Shown: piece by piece, positions 29,720-38,849 of the stretch
Layout: the number at the start of each line of letters is the position of its first letter
How positions within the stretch are numbered: position 1 is the first letter of the stretch
Origin: Gammaproteobacteria bacterium
Lineage (GTDB): Bacteria > Pseudomonadota > Gammaproteobacteria > Burkholderiales > Burkholderiaceae_C
Direction: 5' to 3'
Assembly: GCA_018828125.1 (NCBI GenBank)
Contig: JAHJWB010000023.1
Location: 310,001-374,000, forward strand
DNA: 64,000 nucleotides
Notes under the pieces: model-generated
The model's input: the letters and a program-made list of their open reading frames with translations, nothing else
Database searches by the model: none
Told to the model about the DNA's origin: nothing
Made by a program: the position numbers and the translations under genes

Positions 29720-30106
29720 TTAGTAGCTGCTACGGCCACCGCCGTAACCACCACCGCCACCGCCGCCGCTACGGCCGCCACCACCGTAGCCACCACCGCC
29801 ACCACCGTAGCCGCCGCCACCACCACCACCGAAGCCACCGCTACGGGGAGCACGTGGCTCCATTGGGCGGGCTTCGTTGACCACGAGGTCACGGCCACCG
29901 AAGTTAGTGCCATGCACGCCTTGGATAGCGGCTTGTGCTTCAGCATCGCTGCCCATTTCGACAAAGCCGAAACCCTTGGAGCGGCCGGTGTCGCGCTCCA
30001 TCATGACCTTGGCGCTGCCAACCGAGCCGTACTGGCTGAAGGTCTGTTGCAGATCTTCGTCGCGGAAAGAGTAGGGCAGGTTGCCCACGTAAAGTTTGTT
30101 GCCCAT
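29720..30106 (-). CDS. Glycine-rich RNA-binding protein (RRM), paralogue 2
   Basis: A 128-aa protein with the same layout as paralogue 1: RRM with KLYVGNLPYS and KGFGFVEM, then a shorter Gly/Tyr-rich tail ending GGRSSY. The RRMs are very similar (MERDTGRSKGFGFVEMGSDA is identical), so the pair is a tandem duplication. The start is ATG 30106. The leader carries the same conserved blocks as paralogue 1. Confidence 0.93.
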   Translation of the reverse strand: MGNKLYVGNLPYSFRDEDLQQTFSQYGSVGSAKVMMERDTGRSKGFGFVEMGSDAEAQAAIQGVHGTNFGGRDLVVNEARPMEPRAPRSGGFGGGGGGGYGGGGGGYGGGGRSGGGGGGGYGGGRSSY

Positions 30107-30357
30107 GAAGGACTCCTGAAAAAACATGAAAACGCGATGGAGCCCGACGCAATCAACAAACCTGTGACGACTTCAAAGACGCGAAACTGACCATTCACCG
30201 CTAAGCTAACTGCTTTCCTGCAAGCAGAAAAGCGAAGTCATTATTAATCACTTTATGAAGCCCGTGGGTGTTTATTTCACTGCCGGAACCCGTTCAGCAG
30301 CGAAACTGCGTGGTTTTTAAGGTGAAAGTCCGGGCAAACCATAAGGTAAACTGCGTG

Positions 30358-30520
30358 GGTCTTTGGGGAGTAGCCCGCCCGGTTGTGCAACGCACCGGGG
30401 GCATGCGTCAACACACTTGGGTTCTAAAAACCTATGGCGTATGCGGTTCTTGAACTGGGCGAGACCATTGACTGCATGCCGATCCACATGGCCGGAGTCG
30501 GGGTGCAGTCAATGCGTTTT
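30358..30520 (+). promoter_or_regulatory. yybP-ykoY (manganese) riboswitch with expression platform
   Basis: The hallmark GGGGAGTAGCC is at 30365-30375. GGTCT (30358-30362) can pair with AGACC (30462-30466) to close P1, as in this class. The aptamer also contains GTCAACACAC and a C-TATGG segment. A perfect 11-bp hairpin, CATTGACTGCA (30466-30476) with TGCAGTCAATG (30504-30514) then TTTT, shares a base with P1 and so can compete with it. The next gene is an UPF0016/MneA-type exporter, a known target of this riboswitch class. The region 30107-30357 before it has only leader and promoter sequence for the two divergent transcripts. Confidence 0.85.
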
Positions 30521-30549
30521 CCACCCATCCGGCCGGATAGGACCCCCAC

Positions 30550-31116
30550 ATGGAACCGTTTTTTATCTCCACCGCGATTGTTGCGCTCGCCGAAATGGGC
30601 GACAAGACGCAATTGCTCGCGCTGGTGCTCGCCGCACGCTTTCGCAAACCCTGGCCCATCGTCCTGGGCATTCTGGTCGCCACGCTGGTCAATCACGGCC
30701 TCGCAGGCGCCGTGGGCGCCTGGGTGACCACGTTTGTGGGGCCGCAGGTGCTGCGCTGGATTCTGGGCGCCTCGTTCATCGCCATGGCGATATGGATGCT
30801 GATCCCCGACAAGCTGGATGAAGGCGAAGCAGATGGCAACCCGCGTTGGGGCGTGTTTGGCACCACTGTCGTGGCGTTCTTCCTCGCCGAGATGGGTGAC
30901 AAGACGCAGATTGCGACCGTGATGCTCGCCGCCCAATACAACGCCTATGTCTGGGTGGTGGCCGGGACCACGCTGGGCATGATGCTGGCCAACGCGCCAG
31001 TGGTCTGGCTCGGTGAGCGCATCACGCGCAAGGTGCCCATCCGTGCAGTGCACGTGGTGTCTGCCATCATCTTCCTGGTTTTGGGGCTGCTGGCGATTTT
31101 TTCGTCGGCAGGTTGA
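30550..31116 (+). CDS. mneA: UPF0016/GDT1 family manganese exporter (MneA-like)
   Basis: A 188-aa membrane protein with two copies of the family motif E-x-G-D-K-T (ALAEMGDKTQ near residue 15 and FLAEMGDKTQ near residue 117) and about six hydrophobic segments. The family exports Mn2+ or Ca2+; bacterial members protect against Mn. The yybP-ykoY riboswitch just upstream supports a Mn role. The gene symbol is a family assignment. Confidence 0.9.
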   Translation: MEPFFISTAIVALAEMGDKTQLLALVLAARFRKPWPIVLGILVATLVNHGLAGAVGAWVTTFVGPQVLRWILGASFIAMAIWMLIPDKLDEGEADGNPRWGVFGTTVVAFFLAEMGDKTQIATVMLAAQYNAYVWVVAGTTLGMMLANAPVVWLGERITRKVPIRAVHVVSAIIFLVLGLLAIFSSAG

Positions 31117-31171
31117 TCGGGTCCATCCAGCGGACTGGGCGACGGGGCGCTGCTTTGGTATATTTGCCGAA

Positions 31172-31219
31172 CGCGCCGATTTGCCACAGCTTGCGGGCGC
31201 TTTATAAATCCTGCTAAAG
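31172..31219 (+). promoter_or_regulatory. SAM-II-like riboswitch upstream of metX
   Basis: The stretch from CGCGCCGATTT (31172) runs through CTTGCGGGCGC, TATAAAT and GCTAAAG in the order and spacing of the SAM-II (metA) aptamer. P1 can form between GCGCC (31173-31177) and GGCGC (31196-31200), leaving GATTT in the first loop, as the family requires. The conserved TTGC, ATAAA and GCTAAA are all present. It lies 59 bp before metX. The assignment is from recalled consensus only. Confidence 0.78.
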
Positions 31220-31237
31220 ACCCGTCCGACACATCAG

Positions 31238-31271
31238 CCCGGCCTCGTTTTTAGCGACGCCGGGTTTTTTT
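31238..31271 (+). terminator. Intrinsic terminator directly before metX
   Basis: CCCGGC (31238-31243) pairs with GCCGGG (31259-31264), the stem extends inward by TCG/CGA, and T7 follows. It ends seven bases before the metX ATG, leaving no clear ribosome-binding site between. CGGGC at 31194-31198 in the aptamer can pair with GCCCG at 31237-31241, which would be a natural antiterminator. Confidence 0.8.
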
Positions 31272-31277
31272 ATTCAG

Positions 31278-32408
31278 ATGTCGTTCATTGCCACGCCCCA
31301 GACCCTGCATTTCCCGGAGGTGTTGCCGCTGCAAAGCGGCGCGTCCATCCGCGCCTTTGACCTGGCCTACGAGACCTATGGCACGCTCAATGCCGACCGC
31401 TCCAATGCGGTGCTCGTGTGCCACGCCCTCAATGCCTCACACCACGTAGCAGGTGTTTACGCGGGGCGGGACAAGAGTGAGGGCTGGTGGGACAACATGA
31501 TCGGTCCCGGTAAACCAGTGGACACCGACCGCTTCTTCGTGATCGGCGTGAACAACCTGGGCTCCTGCTTCGGCTCCACCGGTCCCATGCACAACCACCC
31601 AGACACGGGCGACGTCTACGGCGCAGACTTCCCCGTGGTCACGGTGGAAGACTGGGTCAACGCCCAAGCCCTGTTGCTGGATCGCCTGGGCATCCAGCAA
31701 CTGGCTGCCGTACTGGGCGGCAGCCTCGGCGGCATGCAGGCGCTGAGCTGGACGCTGCAGTACCCCGACCGCGTGCGGCACGCCGTTGTGGTGGCCAGCG
31801 CCCCCAACCTCACGGCCGAGAACATTGCCTTCAACGAAGTGGCCCGCCGCGCCATCGTGACTGACCCGGACTTCCACGGCGGCCACTTTTACCGCCACGG
31901 CGTGATCCCCAAGCGCGGCCTGCGCATCGCCCGGATGATCGGCCACATCACGTACCTCAGCGACGACGTGATGAACGAGAAGTTCGGCAGGCAGCTGCGG
32001 GAGGGCCTGGAGCTGAAATACAGCACACAGGATATTGAATTCCAGATCGAGAGCTACCTGCGCTACCAGGGCGACAAGTTCAGCGACTACTTCGACGCCA
32101 ACACCTACCTGCTGATCACCCGCGCGCTGGACTACTTTGACCCCGCCCGCGCGCACTCCGACAACCTCACGCGCGCCCTGGCACGCGCCACGGCCAAATT
32201 CCTGCTAGTCAGCTTCACCACCGACTGGCGTTTTTCGCCCAAACGCAGCCGCGAAATCGTCAAGGCGCTGCTCGATAACCGCCGCAGCGTGAGCTACGCC
32301 GAAATCGACGCGCCCCACGGGCATGATGCCTTTTTGCTCGATGACGCCCGCTACATGGGCGTGATGCGCTCTTACTTCGATAGCATTGCCAAGGAGTTGC
32401 AGCCATGA
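31278..32408 (+). CDS. metX: Homoserine O-acyltransferase MetX
   Basis: First step of methionine synthesis: acylates homoserine. An alpha/beta hydrolase of 376 aa with nucleophile motif [10 protein letters not shown] near residue 145 and a C-terminal APHGHDAFL histidine. Whether it uses acetyl- or succinyl-CoA cannot be read safely from the sequence. It is preceded by a SAM-II-like element and overlaps metW by ATGA. Confidence 0.95.
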   Translation: MSFIATPQTLHFPEVLPLQSGASIRAFDLAYETYGTLNADRSNAVLVCHALNASHHVAGVYAGRDKSEGWWDNMIGPGKPVDTDRFFVIGVNNLGSCFGSTGPMHNHPDTGDVYGADFPVVTVEDWVNAQALLLDRLGIQQLAAVLGGSLGGMQALSWTLQYPDRVRHAVVVASAPNLTAENIAFNEVARRAIVTDPDFHGGHFYRHGVIPKRGLRIARMIGHITYLSDDVMNEKFGRQLREGLELKYSTQDIEFQIESYLRYQGDKFSDYFDANTYLLITRALDYFDPARAHSDNLTRALARATAKFLLVSFTTDWRFSPKRSREIVKALLDNRRSVSYAEIDAPHGHDAFLLDDARYMGVMRSYFDSIAKELQP

Positions 32409-32989
32409 CCGAAAAAGCGGCAATGCAAGCCCTGGCGCGCCTGGTGCCCCCCGGCTCGCGCGTGCTCGACCTGGGCTGTGGCAACGGCGCCATGCTCGAC
32501 TACCTGCAGCACGAGCGCGGCTGCAGTGGTTATGGCGTGGAGATTGACGATGCCAACGTGCTCGCCTGCGTGCAGCGCGGCGTGAACGTGATCCAGCTCA
32601 ATCTGGACGAAGGGCTGGCGATGTTTGACGACAACAGCTTTGACGTGGTGCTGCAGATCGACACGCTGCAACACCTGCGCAACGCCGAAACCATGCTGCG
32701 TGAGACCGCGCGGGTGGGCCGCACCGGCGTGGTGGCCTTCCCCAACTTTGCGCACTGGCCCAACCGCCTGTCCATCCTGCGCGGGCGCATGCCCGTCACG
32801 CGCCGCCTGCCCTATCAGTGGTACGACACGCCCAACATCCGCGTGGGCACATACAAGGACTTTGAGGTGCTGGCCACCAAGAACAGCCTGCGCATTCTGG
32901 ATTCGTTCGGGCTGCAGAACGGGCGCGAAGTGCGTGTTCTGCCCAACGTCTGCGCGGGCACGGCGGTCTTCCACTTCGAACACGGCTAG
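32405..32989 (+). CDS. metW: Methionine biosynthesis protein MetW
   Basis: SAM-dependent methyltransferase-like protein of 194 aa with motif [13 protein letters not shown] and a [12 protein letters not shown] stretch. MetW is typically encoded with MetX and is needed for full acyltransferase function in some species. Start overlaps the metX stop, so the pair is co-translated. Confidence 0.94.
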   Translation: MTEKAAMQALARLVPPGSRVLDLGCGNGAMLDYLQHERGCSGYGVEIDDANVLACVQRGVNVIQLNLDEGLAMFDDNSFDVVLQIDTLQHLRNAETMLRETARVGRTGVVAFPNFAHWPNRLSILRGRMPVTRRLPYQWYDTPNIRVGTYKDFEVLATKNSLRILDSFGLQNGREVRVLPNVCAGTAVFHFEHG

Positions 32990-33000
32990 GCAGAGTACAA

Positions 33001-33145
33001 CCCCCTGAGTCGCTTCGCGCCTCCCCCTTCTCTCGAATTGCGTTGCAATTCGAGAGAAGGGGGACACCGCCAGCGCACGCAAGCGAGGCGCCGCATACGC
33101 GGCTTGGCGGCCCTTGCGCGGCGGTCGCTGGCTGGGGCCGCGCGT
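33001..33145 (+). repeat. Family B repeat, copy 3
   Basis: The longest copy: CCCCCTGAGTCGCTTCGCGC, then the perfect palindrome CCCCCTTCTCTCGAATTGC/GCAATTCGAGAGAAGGGGG, then a GC-rich tail with GGCGGCCCTTGCGCGGCG and GGGGCCGCGCG. It lies between metW and the GDPD gene. Confidence 0.8.
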
Positions 33146-33218
33146 TTGCTAGACGCCCCATGCACGTGTCACGCGACCGAGTTATCGTGCGCGCGGTAAC
33201 CCCTTTCCTGGAGATCCA

Positions 33219-34364
33219 ATGCGCCTCGCCCCTCTGAAAATGTTTGTCTCAGCCGCTTTGGGTGTTGGAGCCTTTGGCGTCGCCGCGCAACAGGCCTGGC
33301 CGCCCACTCCCACCGTCATTGCCCACCGGGGCGCCTCGGCGCTGCGGCCCGAGCACACGCTGGCCGCGTACCAGCAGGCCATTGACGACGGCGCGGACAT
33401 CATCGAGCCCGACCTGGTGATCACCAAGGACGGCGTGCTGGTGGCCCGGCACGAGAACGCCATTGCCATCCTGAACGCCGACGGCTCGGTGAAAGAAGCC
33501 ACCACCGACGTGGTGGACCGCCCCGAATTCGCGGGCCGCAAAACCACCAAGACCATCGATGGCAAATCCATCACCGGCTGGTTCGCCGAAGACTTCACGC
33601 TGGCCGAACTGAAAACCCTGCGCGCCCGCGAGCGCATCCCCGCGCAGCGCCCGGCCAATGTGGCCTACAACGGCCAGTTCGAGGTGCCTACCTTGCAGGA
33701 AGTGATCGATCTGGCCAAGGCCGCGACGGCCAAGACGGGCCGGACCATCGGCATCTACCCCGAAACCAAACACCCCACCTACTTCCGGTCCATCGGCCAG
33801 CCGCTGGAGGCGCCGCTGCTCGCCGCGCTGGACAAGAACGGCTGGAATCACGAGGATGCCCCCGTTTTCGTGCAGTCGTTCGAGGTCAGCAACCTGCAGG
33901 CCATCCGCAAGCTCAGCAGCGTGCGCCTGGTGCAACTGGTGGCGCCCTCGGGTCGGCCGTATGACTTTGTGGCGCAAGGCGCGGCCAACACGCGCAGCTA
34001 TGCCGACCTCATCACACCCGAAGGCCTGAAACAGGTGGCCACCTATGCCAACGCCATCGGCCCTTTCAAGACGTTGGTAGCGCCGGTCAAAGACGGCGTT
34101 CCTGGCGAGCCCACCCCGCTCGTCGCCCGCGCCCGTGCTGAAGGATTAGGCGTGCACATCTGGACGCTGCGGCCCGAAAACGCCTTCTTGCCCGCAGGCC
34201 TGAAGAAGGCACCGACCACGGATGGCACCGTGCGAGGCGACAGCGTGGCGGAGATCACGGCCTATCTGCGCGCGGGCGTCGACGGGTTCTTCACCGATGA
34301 CCCCGCCGTGGGTCGCGCCGCTGTGCAGGCGTTCAAGGCAATGGGGACGACGCCGACGAAGTGA
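33219..34364 (+). CDS. Glycerophosphodiester phosphodiesterase, probably periplasmic
   Basis: GDPD-family TIM-barrel enzyme of 381 aa. A signal peptide is present (MRLAPLKMFVSAALGVGAFG, cleavage near AAQ-QAW). Active-site motifs: AHRGASALRPEHTL, DIIEPDLV, and ARHEN. The family splits glycerophosphodiesters into glycerol-3-phosphate and an alcohol, as GlpQ does. Its 3' end overlaps the convergent reductase gene by 32 bp. Confidence 0.93.
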   Translation: MRLAPLKMFVSAALGVGAFGVAAQQAWPPTPTVIAHRGASALRPEHTLAAYQQAIDDGADIIEPDLVITKDGVLVARHENAIAILNADGSVKEATTDVVDRPEFAGRKTTKTIDGKSITGWFAEDFTLAELKTLRARERIPAQRPANVAYNGQFEVPTLQEVIDLAKAATAKTGRTIGIYPETKHPTYFRSIGQPLEAPLLAALDKNGWNHEDAPVFVQSFEVSNLQAIRKLSSVRLVQLVAPSGRPYDFVAQGAANTRSYADLITPEGLKQVATYANAIGPFKTLVAPVKDGVPGEPTPLVARARAEGLGVHIWTLRPENAFLPAGLKKAPTTDGTVRGDSVAEITAYLRAGVDGFFTDDPAVGRAAVQAFKAMGTTPTK

Positions 34365-34983
34365 CTGGCGCCGCGCGCGGCTTGCCGGGTGCTGCGCGCC
34401 CGCCTTGACGCTGTCCCAGTTGCCGTGTTTTGTGGACCCACAACGCCAGTTGCTCGGCGCTGGCCGTGCGCACTGGCCCGAAGCTGTGCGTTCGCACAGG
34501 CGCGATACCGCAGAACTCCAGAATGGCCTTCTTCATCTGGTGGTGACCCGGCATGCGCGTCACCCAACGGAAGTACCAGGGCGGCGAGTCCATGGTCACC
34601 AGCAGCTCGGCCGAGCGCCCTGCCAGCAGCTTGTCCCACAGCGATGAGCCCTTGCGGTACTTGAAGGCATAGCCGGGCAGCAGCACGCGGTCGATAAAAC
34701 CTTTGAGCAGCGCGGGCATGGCGCCCCACCAGATGGGGTAGACCCAGACCAGGTGGTGCGCCCAGGTGATGTCGGCCTGCGCGGCCAGCAAATCGGGCTC
34801 CAGGGGCTGGGCGGCGCCGTAGCCTTGAAAAAGCGGGTTGAACGCCAGCTGCCCCACGTCCAGAAACCGCACTTTGGCCCCTGCTTGTTGCGCGCCGTCG
34901 GCATACGCGCGTGCCATGCCGGCGCACAGGCTGTCGGCGGCGGGGTGGCCCAGGATGACCAGAATGTTTTGTTGCTCTGCCAC
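34333..34983 (-). CDS. NAD(P)H dehydrogenase (quinone)-type flavoprotein
   Basis: Flavodoxin_2 fold of 216 aa: ILVILGHPAADSLCAGMARAYADGA at the N terminus, HHLVWVYPIWWGAMPALLKGFIDRV and LVTMDSPPWYF. Related enzymes reduce quinones or other acceptors using FMN or FAD. The last ~25 residues are low-complexity. It is followed upstream by a MerR gene on the same strand, which may regulate it. Confidence 0.88.
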   Translation of the reverse strand: MAEQQNILVILGHPAADSLCAGMARAYADGAQQAGAKVRFLDVGQLAFNPLFQGYGAAQPLEPDLLAAQADITWAHHLVWVYPIWWGAMPALLKGFIDRVLLPGYAFKYRKGSSLWDKLLAGRSAELLVTMDSPPWYFRWVTRMPGHHQMKKAILEFCGIAPVRTHSFGPVRTASAEQLALWVHKTRQLGQRQGGRAAPGKPRAAPVTSSASSPLP

Positions 34984-35067
34984 AGGCTCTCCATCACTTT
35001 GTTGTTGATGGCGCCATGGTCACCTTGCCCCACGGGGCAGAGTCAAGCGGTCAGATAAGCGATCGAG

Positions 35068-35538
35068 TTAAGGGGCGGCGAATCTCGCGGCGCTCGCCGT
35101 GGTGGTTGCGCCAAATTGTGCGGGGCTGTGTGCGGGGGGCGCCACCGTCAGCGCGGAGGGCGCAGCGCAGGCTTCTGGCGCCACGGGCACGGCCAGCGTG
35201 TCGCAGGTGTGCAGTTCCGCCTCCAACAAGGCCAGCTGCGCGTCCAGCGTTGACAGGCGCGCCAGCTCCTGCGCCACGGCGGCCCGCCGCCCGGCCACCA
35301 GCCGGGCCATGCGTTCCCAGCCCGCGGCGGTGTCGATATGGGGCAGGCCATCCAGCTCCGACAGCCGAAAGCCCAGCGCCTGGGCCTGGCGGATCAGCAG
35401 CACGCGGGCCAGGTCGGCCTCGCCATAGTGGCGATAGGTGCCCGCGCGCGCCACCGTGCCCAGCAGGCCACGGGATTCGTACAGCCGGATGGCCTTGGGC
35501 GTGGTGCCCGTACGTTGGGCGAGTTCTCCGATGCGCAT
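35068..35538 (-). CDS. MerR family transcriptional regulator
   Basis: A 156-aa protein with the MerR winged helix at the N terminus: MRIGELAQRTGTTPKAIRLYESRGLL, then YRHYGEADLARVLLIRQAQALGF and a coiled-coil segment. The metal-site cysteines of classical metal sensors are not all present (one Cys in LHTCDTL), so the signal is unknown. ATG 35538 is chosen. It lies about 85 bp upstream of the flavoprotein gene on the same strand. Confidence 0.9.
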   Translation of the reverse strand: MRIGELAQRTGTTPKAIRLYESRGLLGTVARAGTYRHYGEADLARVLLIRQAQALGFRLSELDGLPHIDTAAGWERMARLVAGRRAAVAQELARLSTLDAQLALLEAELHTCDTLAVPVAPEACAAPSALTVAPPAHSPAQFGATTTASAARFAAP

Positions 35539-35573
35539 CAGCGGGTCCTGGTGGAAGAGATATATTATCAAAA

Positions 35574-35612
35574 TGATAGCTACTAGCGCTTATTGATAAA
35601 GCGCTGGAGGCC
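35574..35612 (+). repeat. Family A element, copy 7
   Basis: TGATAGCTACTAGCGCTTATTG then ATAAAGCGCTGGAGGCC. One extra A widens the right arm. It lies in the divergent gap between the MerR gene and the hydroxypyruvate isomerase gene. Confidence 0.75.
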
Positions 35613-35714
35613 AATCTGACCCCTATTTTGTGGCTGCTGACCGTCGGCGGGCCACTGCCCCGATGCTGCACGATAAGCTGCAGTGCTCTGATTCCATCTT
35701 CTACCCCCACCGAC

Positions 35715-36536
35715 ATGCCCCAGTTTGCCGCCAACTTGAGCCTCCTGTACACCGAGCTGCCGTTTCTGGACCGTTTTGCTGCCGCAGCGCGCGACGGATT
35801 TGCGGCGGTGGAGTTTCAGTTTCCCTATGCCTTTGCGCCCGAGGACATTGCGGCGCGGCTCACGGACAACGGATTGCAGCTGGTGTTGTTCAACGCGCCA
35901 CCGAGCGGCACCGACCGCGCCAGCATGGCCAGCGCGTGGGAACAGCAGTCGCGCGGCACAGCGGCGCAGCCAGGGCGCGAGGCCGAGTTCCGCGCCGGGG
36001 TGCAGGAGGCGCTGCGTTACGCCGAGGTGCTGGGCTGCCCGCGCATTCATGTGCTGTCGGGCATGGTGCCGCCGGGTGTGGAGCGTGAATCGCTCAAGGA
36101 CCTGTGCGCCAGCAATCTGAGGTGGGCCGCTGCCGAGGCCGCGCGGGCCGGGCGCGACATCCTGATCGAGCCCATTAACCTGCGCGACATGCCGCGCTAC
36201 TTTCTGAACCGGCAGGACCACGCGCACGAGCTGCTCGATGCCGTGCAGGCCCCCAATCTCAAGGTGCAGATGGACCTGTACCACTGCCAGATCGTGGAGG
36301 GAGACGTGGCCACCAAACTCCAGCGCTACCTGCCCACCGGCCGCGTGGCGCACATCCAGGTCGCGGGCGTGCCGGGCCGCCACGAACCCGACCAGGGCGA
36401 GCTGAACTACACGTTTCTGTTCGACACCATCGACGCTCTGGGGTACACCGGCTGGGTGGGCTGCGAGTACAAGCCTGCGGCGGGAACGACAGCGGGCCTG
36501 GCCTGGCGTGATCGCGCTTTGGCGGCACGCCGGTGA
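35715..36536 (+). CDS. hyi: Hydroxypyruvate isomerase family protein
   Basis: A TIM-barrel isomerase of 273 aa in the Hyi/OtnI group: MPQFAANLSLLYTELPFLDRFAAAA, EPINLRDMPRYFLNRQD, LKVQMDLYHCQI and GWVGCEYKP. Enzymes of this group isomerise hydroxypyruvate and tartronate semialdehyde or related sugar acids. No glyoxylate gene (gcl, glxR) is nearby, so the substrate is open. ATG 35715 is the start. Confidence 0.88.
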   Translation: MPQFAANLSLLYTELPFLDRFAAAARDGFAAVEFQFPYAFAPEDIAARLTDNGLQLVLFNAPPSGTDRASMASAWEQQSRGTAAQPGREAEFRAGVQEALRYAEVLGCPRIHVLSGMVPPGVERESLKDLCASNLRWAAAEAARAGRDILIEPINLRDMPRYFLNRQDHAHELLDAVQAPNLKVQMDLYHCQIVEGDVATKLQRYLPTGRVAHIQVAGVPGRHEPDQGELNYTFLFDTIDALGYTGWVGCEYKPAAGTTAGLAWRDRALAARR

Positions 36537-36597
36537 TTCGCTAAAGCGTTTTGGCGTGCCGTTCCAGTACGCGCGAATGCGTAAGGGAATGCGTGAA

Positions 36598-36624
36598 TAA
36601 ATGTAACCAGGCTCTGGCCGTAGA
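36598..36624 (+). promoter_or_regulatory. Candidate sigma28 (FliA) promoter
   Basis: TAAA at 36598-36601, 15 bases, then GCCGTAGA at 36617-36624. This matches the flagellar sigma consensus TAAA-N15-GCCGATAA with exact spacing and two mismatches, and it lies 85 bp before a chemoreceptor start. Confidence 0.65.
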
Positions 36625-36708
36625 GTGAAGAAGAGCGTTCTCGCGCATTTGAGAGCCTTTCTTAGACCGGCTCAGCCGGCTGTTGTATTCACTCAGGAGA
36701 CATTCCCC

Positions 36709-38733
36709 ATGGCCGCATCCCTTGCCAACAACCGTTCCGTCGCGCGCCAGGTCACGCTGACCGCCATCGCGCTGGTGGCCGTGGTGCTGGTGCTGGTGGG
36801 GCTGGCCATTGCGGTGCTGACCGAGCGCAGCACACGCGCGCAGGTCACCGCCAGCGTGGGCGACACAGTGCAAAGCGTGGCCCAGTCGCTGGACGCGGCC
36901 GACAACACCAACCGCGAGCTGGTGCAGCTCACCATGCGGGGGTTCCAGCGCTACTTTGAAGCCACCATGCAGCTCGATGAGGGCACGGGCGAGCTGCGCA
37001 GCTATGGCGCGCTGGTCAATGAAGACTACGGCTCGGTCGACAAGTTCGCCAGCGAAACCGGCGGCATCGCCACGGTGTTCGCCAAGAAGGGCGACGACTT
37101 TGTGCGCGTGACCACGTCGGTCAAGAACGAGCAGGGCGTGCGCCAGCAGGGCACGCCGCTGGGCAAGGGCGACCCGGCCTACGCCACCGTGTCCAAGGGC
37201 GAGCCCTATACCGGCGTGACCGTGGTGGCCGGCAAGCCGTACATGGGCCACTACCTGCCCGCCAAGGATGCGTCGGGCAAGGTGATTGCGCTGCTGTTCA
37301 TCGGCAACGACATCAGCGTGTTCCACACCATGCTGCAAAAGCAGGTGGCGCAGACCAAATTCTTCGAGCACGGCGGCACGTACGTGATCAACCCCGGCAT
37401 ATCGCTGGACAAGGCCGTGTTTGTGTACCACCCCACCGCGCGCGGCAAGCGGGTGCTGGAGGCTTACCCCGAGGCCCGCCCGTTCTTTGAAGCCTTGGCC
37501 GCGTCGCCCGATGGCTTTGTGCGTGATGCCGCACCGGTGCTGGGCGCTGGCGCCGAAGACCCGTGGGCCCTGGTGCGCAAGACCGGTGGCGGCTGGTGGG
37601 TGGTGGCCGAGGTGCCGGATGGCGAGGCCATGGCCAGCCAGCGCCGTGTGACCCTGGCTGTGTGGGGCCTGATGGCCGTGGCCGTGGTGCTGCTGGCCAT
37701 CGGGCTGTTCCTCATGCTGCGCCGCGGCGTGAGCCGCCCGTTGCGGGACCTGACCCAGGCCATCACCCTGGTGGCGCATGGCGACCTGACCGAAGAATTC
37801 CGCACCACCCGGCGCGACGAGATTGGCGCGCTGGTGCAGGAGGTCGAGGGCATGCGGCAGCGCTACACACAGATGCTGCAGCAGGTGCGCACGGCGGTGG
37901 ACAGCATCACCACCGCCAGCGCCGAAATTGCCAGCGGCAACCAGGACCTCTCGGCGCGCACCGAGGCCACGGCCAGCAGCCTGGCGCAGACCGCGCAGAG
38001 CATGGAACACCTCACTTCCACCGTGCGCCAGTCGGCCGACGCTGCGCGCCAGGCCAACCAGCTGGCCAGCACCGCCGCTGCGGTGGCCGCACGCGGTGGG
38101 CAGGTGGTGAGCGAGGTGGTGACCACCATGGGCGACATCAACCAAAGCTCGCGCAAGATCGCCGACATCATTGGCGTGATCGACTCCATCGCGTTCCAGA
38201 CCAACATTCTGGCGCTGAACGCCGCGGTGGAAGCCGCCCGCGCAGGTGAACAAGGCCGGGGCTTTGCCGTGGTGGCCAGCGAGGTGCGGTCCCTGGCGGG
38301 GCGCAGTGCCGAGGCGGCGCGCGAGATCAAGTCGCTCATCGGCGCCTCCGTCGAGCGTGTCGAATCCGGCGCCCGCCTGGTGCAGAACGCGGGCACCACC
38401 ATGGACGAGATCGTGGGGTCCGTCAAACGCGTGGGCGACATCATTGGCGAGATCACCGCGGCGTCGAGCGAGCAGTCGGATGGCATCGGCCAGGTCAACA
38501 CCGCCGTCAATCAGCTGGACCAGATGACACAACAGAATGCTGCGTTGGTCGAGGAGTCTGCCGCTGCCGCACAGAGCCTGCGCGAACAGGCCACGCGCCT
38601 TGCCGGAGCGGTGCAGGTGTTCAAGCTGTCGCCCGGCGACGGCAGTGGCGGGCACCTGCAGTTGGCCGCGTCGGCTGCGCCGTCATGGCAAGCGCCGGAC
38701 AGCGACACCCGGGCGCCTGCGCAGCTGGAGTAG
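36709..38733 (+). CDS. Methyl-accepting chemotaxis protein with periplasmic Cache-like domain
   Basis: A 674-aa chemoreceptor. Membrane segment 1 is about 18-40 ([20 protein letters not shown]), the periplasmic part about 45-310 looks like a Cache 3/Cache 2 module, membrane segment 2 is about 315-340, followed by HAMP ([23 protein letters not shown]) and the MCP signalling domain with the hairpin tip [30 protein letters not shown] 36709 has AGGAG 8 bases upstream. No CheB/CheR pentapeptide is seen at the C terminus. Expression is probably with the flagellar regulon. Confidence 0.94.
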   Translation: MAASLANNRSVARQVTLTAIALVAVVLVLVGLAIAVLTERSTRAQVTASVGDTVQSVAQSLDAADNTNRELVQLTMRGFQRYFEATMQLDEGTGELRSYGALVNEDYGSVDKFASETGGIATVFAKKGDDFVRVTTSVKNEQGVRQQGTPLGKGDPAYATVSKGEPYTGVTVVAGKPYMGHYLPAKDASGKVIALLFIGNDISVFHTMLQKQVAQTKFFEHGGTYVINPGISLDKAVFVYHPTARGKRVLEAYPEARPFFEALAASPDGFVRDAAPVLGAGAEDPWALVRKTGGGWWVVAEVPDGEAMASQRRVTLAVWGLMAVAVVLLAIGLFLMLRRGVSRPLRDLTQAITLVAHGDLTEEFRTTRRDEIGALVQEVEGMRQRYTQMLQQVRTAVDSITTASAEIASGNQDLSARTEATASSLAQTAQSMEHLTSTVRQSADAARQANQLASTAAAVAARGGQVVSEVVTTMGDINQSSRKIADIIGVIDSIAFQTNILALNAAVEAARAGEQGRGFAVVASEVRSLAGRSAEAAREIKSLIGASVERVESGARLVQNAGTTMDEIVGSVKRVGDIIGEITAASSEQSDGIGQVNTAVNQLDQMTQQNAALVEESAAAAQSLREQATRLAGAVQVFKLSPGDGSGGHLQLAASAAPSWQAPDSDTRAPAQLE

Positions 38734-38849
38734 CCGCGCCATCCCCGCGGACCCTGGCGGCGGTGGACATTCAGAGGTTTGCCGCAACGGGGCATTGGTT
38801 TATGCTGGGCTGAAACCTCCTCCACACCCGCCCCCTCCTTTATTTATTC

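Noticed and set aside
32381-32395. CGATAGCATTG near the metX end as a family A fragment
   Set aside because: Only the GATAGC core matches; the stem and end are absent and the residues ([10 protein letters not shown]) fit MetX itself.
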